Below, piece after piece: positions 5,432-6,393 of a DNA stretch of 6,393 nt. Within the stretch, counting starts at the first letter, position 1. Each line of letters begins with the position of its first letter. The DNA comes from JAICJR01 sp036491015 (GTDB taxonomy: Bacteria > Actinomycetota > Thermoleophilia > Solirubrobacterales > Thermoleophilaceae). A model generated the notes under the pieces. The model did no database searches and was not told the DNA's origin. It saw nothing but the letters and a program-made list of their open reading frames with translations. The position numbers were made by a program, and so were the translations under genes. The stretch spans positions 1 to 6,393 of the forward strand of contig DASXCV010000395.1 of NCBI GenBank assembly GCA_036491015.1. The letters are read 5' to 3'.

Positions 5432-6393
5432 GTGGCGATAAACACGTTCTTCAGTTCGGTGTAGTGCTCGAGCGCGTGTGGTCCCAACTCTCGACCGATA
5501 CCCGACTGCTTGAACCCTCCAAACGGCGTGGTCACGCGCACGGAGCTGTTGCTGTTCACCGACAACGCGCCGCTCTCCACGGCCCGCGCCATCCGCAGCG
5601 CCCGCGCGCCGTTGCGCGTCCAGATCGAGCCCGACAGCCCGTAGACCGTGTCGTTGGCCAGCCGCGCCGCCTCCTCCTCGCCGTCGAACGGGATCACCGC
5701 GGCCACGGGACCGAAGATCTCCTCGCGCGCGGCGCGGTCGTCGTTCGACACCGGGCACAGCACCGTGGGCGGGAACCAGTAGCCGGGGCCCTCGGGCGCG
5801 CTGCCGCGGATCGCGATCGGTGCCTCGCCGTCGGCGTAGGAGGCGACCGTCTCGCGCTGCTGGGCCGAGATGAGCGGACCCATCTGCGTGTTGGGGTCGA
5901 GCGGGTCGCCCACGCGCAGAGCCTCGACCGCCTCCTCGAGCGCGTCCATGAAGCGGTCGAGCGCCGAGCGCTCCACGAGGATGCGCGAGCGCGCGCAGCA
6001 GTCCTGGCCGGCGTTGCCGAACACCGCGCCCGGCGCCGACGCCGCGGCCTTGTCGAGGTCCGCGTCCGCGAACACGATGTTCGCCGACTTGCCGCCGAGC
6101 TCGAGCGTGACGCGCTTGATCGACTCCGACGCGAGCGCGCCGATGCGGCGGCCCACCTCCGTCGATCCGGTGAACGCGATCTTCGCCACGTCCGGGTGCT
6201 GCACCATCCGCTCGCCCACCACGCGCCCGGGGCCGACCACCACGTTCAGCACGCCCTCGGGAATGCCCGCCTCGAGCGCGATCTTCTCGAGCTCGAGCGC
6301 GGTGAGTGGCGTGAGTTCGGCAGGCTTCAGCACGATCGTGTTCCCGGCGGCGAGCGACGGGCCGAGCTTCCAGGACGCGATCGCGATCGGGAA
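5428..6393 (-). CDS. Aldehyde dehydrogenase, N-terminus beyond the window
   Basis: The visible 321 residues are the C-terminal two-thirds of an NAD(P)-dependent aldehyde dehydrogenase; about 150 N-terminal residues lie past the right edge. The fragment begins FPIAIASWKLGPSLAAGNT and continues into VLKPAELTP, the standard cofactor-binding region. FTGSTEVG (about 74-81) is the Rossmann turn, ELGGKS gives the general-base Glu at about 98, and GQDC gives the catalytic Cys at about 132. EEIFGPV (about 224-230) holds the ribose-binding Glu and Phe, and PFGGFKQSGIGRELG lies near the C-terminus. All key residues are present, so it should oxidise an aldehyde to its acid. GQDCCARSR and the C-terminal wording resemble actinobacterial enzymes found beside glutamine-synthetase-like and gamma-glutamyl hydrolase genes for polyamine breakdown; that is recall, not shown here. 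It stops at TGA 5428-5430, overlapping the reductase start. Confidence 0.95.
   Translation of the reverse strand, partial: FPIAIASWKLGPSLAAGNTIVLKPAELTPLTALELEKIALEAGIPEGVLNVVVGPGRVVGERMVQHPDVAKIAFTGSTEVGRRIGALASESIKRVTLELGGKSANIVFADADLDKAAASAPGAVFGNAGQDCCARSRILVERSALDRFMDALEEAVEALRVGDPLDPNTQMGPLISAQQRETVASYADGEAPIAIRGSAPEGPGYWFPPTVLCPVSNDDRAAREEIFGPVAAVIPFDGEEEAARLANDTVYGLSGSIWTRNGARALRMARAVESGALSVNSNSSVRVTTPFGGFKQSGIGRELGPHALEHYTELKNVFIAT

Noticed and set aside
5432..5758. Upstream extension of the reductase reading frame
   Set aside because: The extension is Arg/Gly-rich and overlaps the conserved C-terminus of the aldehyde dehydrogenase. The family N-terminus begins at the GTG at 5431.
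1..6393. tRNA/rRNA genes, CRISPR array, insertion sequence or phage genes
   Set aside because: No cloverleaf, rRNA-like stretch, repeat-spacer array, transposase or integrase sequence was seen. Coding style is uniform throughout.

Overview
The window is GC-rich DNA with dense, GC3-biased coding. Protein style, GTG starts and 4-base GTGA gene overlaps suggest a high-GC actinobacterium, possibly Thermoleophilia/Solirubrobacterales. That placement comes from recognising protein style, not from a marker gene. All five well-supported genes lie on the minus strand, so transcription runs from the right edge to the left.

In transcription order: (i) an aldehyde dehydrogenase whose N-terminus lies beyond the right edge (6393-5428); (ii) a zinc-independent, quinone-oxidoreductase-like medium-chain reductase (5431-4490), whose GTG start overlaps the dehydrogenase stop by 4 bases; (iii) a 56-bp gap with two inverted repeats and a possible leaderless promoter; (iv) a HAD-IIA (NagD-like) phosphatase (4433-3654); (v) an ABC ATPase of the MacB/LolD type (3620-2856); (vi) an 853-residue FtsX/MacB-fold permease (2859-298), again joined to its partner by a 4-base GTGA overlap. 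Genes i-ii look like a carbonyl/aldehyde oxidation-reduction pair. Genes v-vi form a complete ATPase-permease pair of the mechanotransmission or lipoprotein/peptide-export class, substrate unknown. The HAD gene sits between the two pairs and may be co-transcribed with the ABC genes.

The left 297 bp hold no convincing complete gene but are unusually structured. There is a three-copy 15-bp degenerate tandem repeat (51-96) and a 129-bp imperfect palindrome (93-221) bounded by perfect 12-bp arms. Inside the palindrome are elements on an exact 20-bp period, including three consecutive GTCA-N7-TGAC dyads. A six-copy 7-bp tandem repeat (258-299) runs into the permease stop codon. A short open tail ending in TAG at 28-30 may be the 3' end of a convergent plus-strand gene. 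This non-coding block is the most unusual part of the window; the genes themselves belong to known families.
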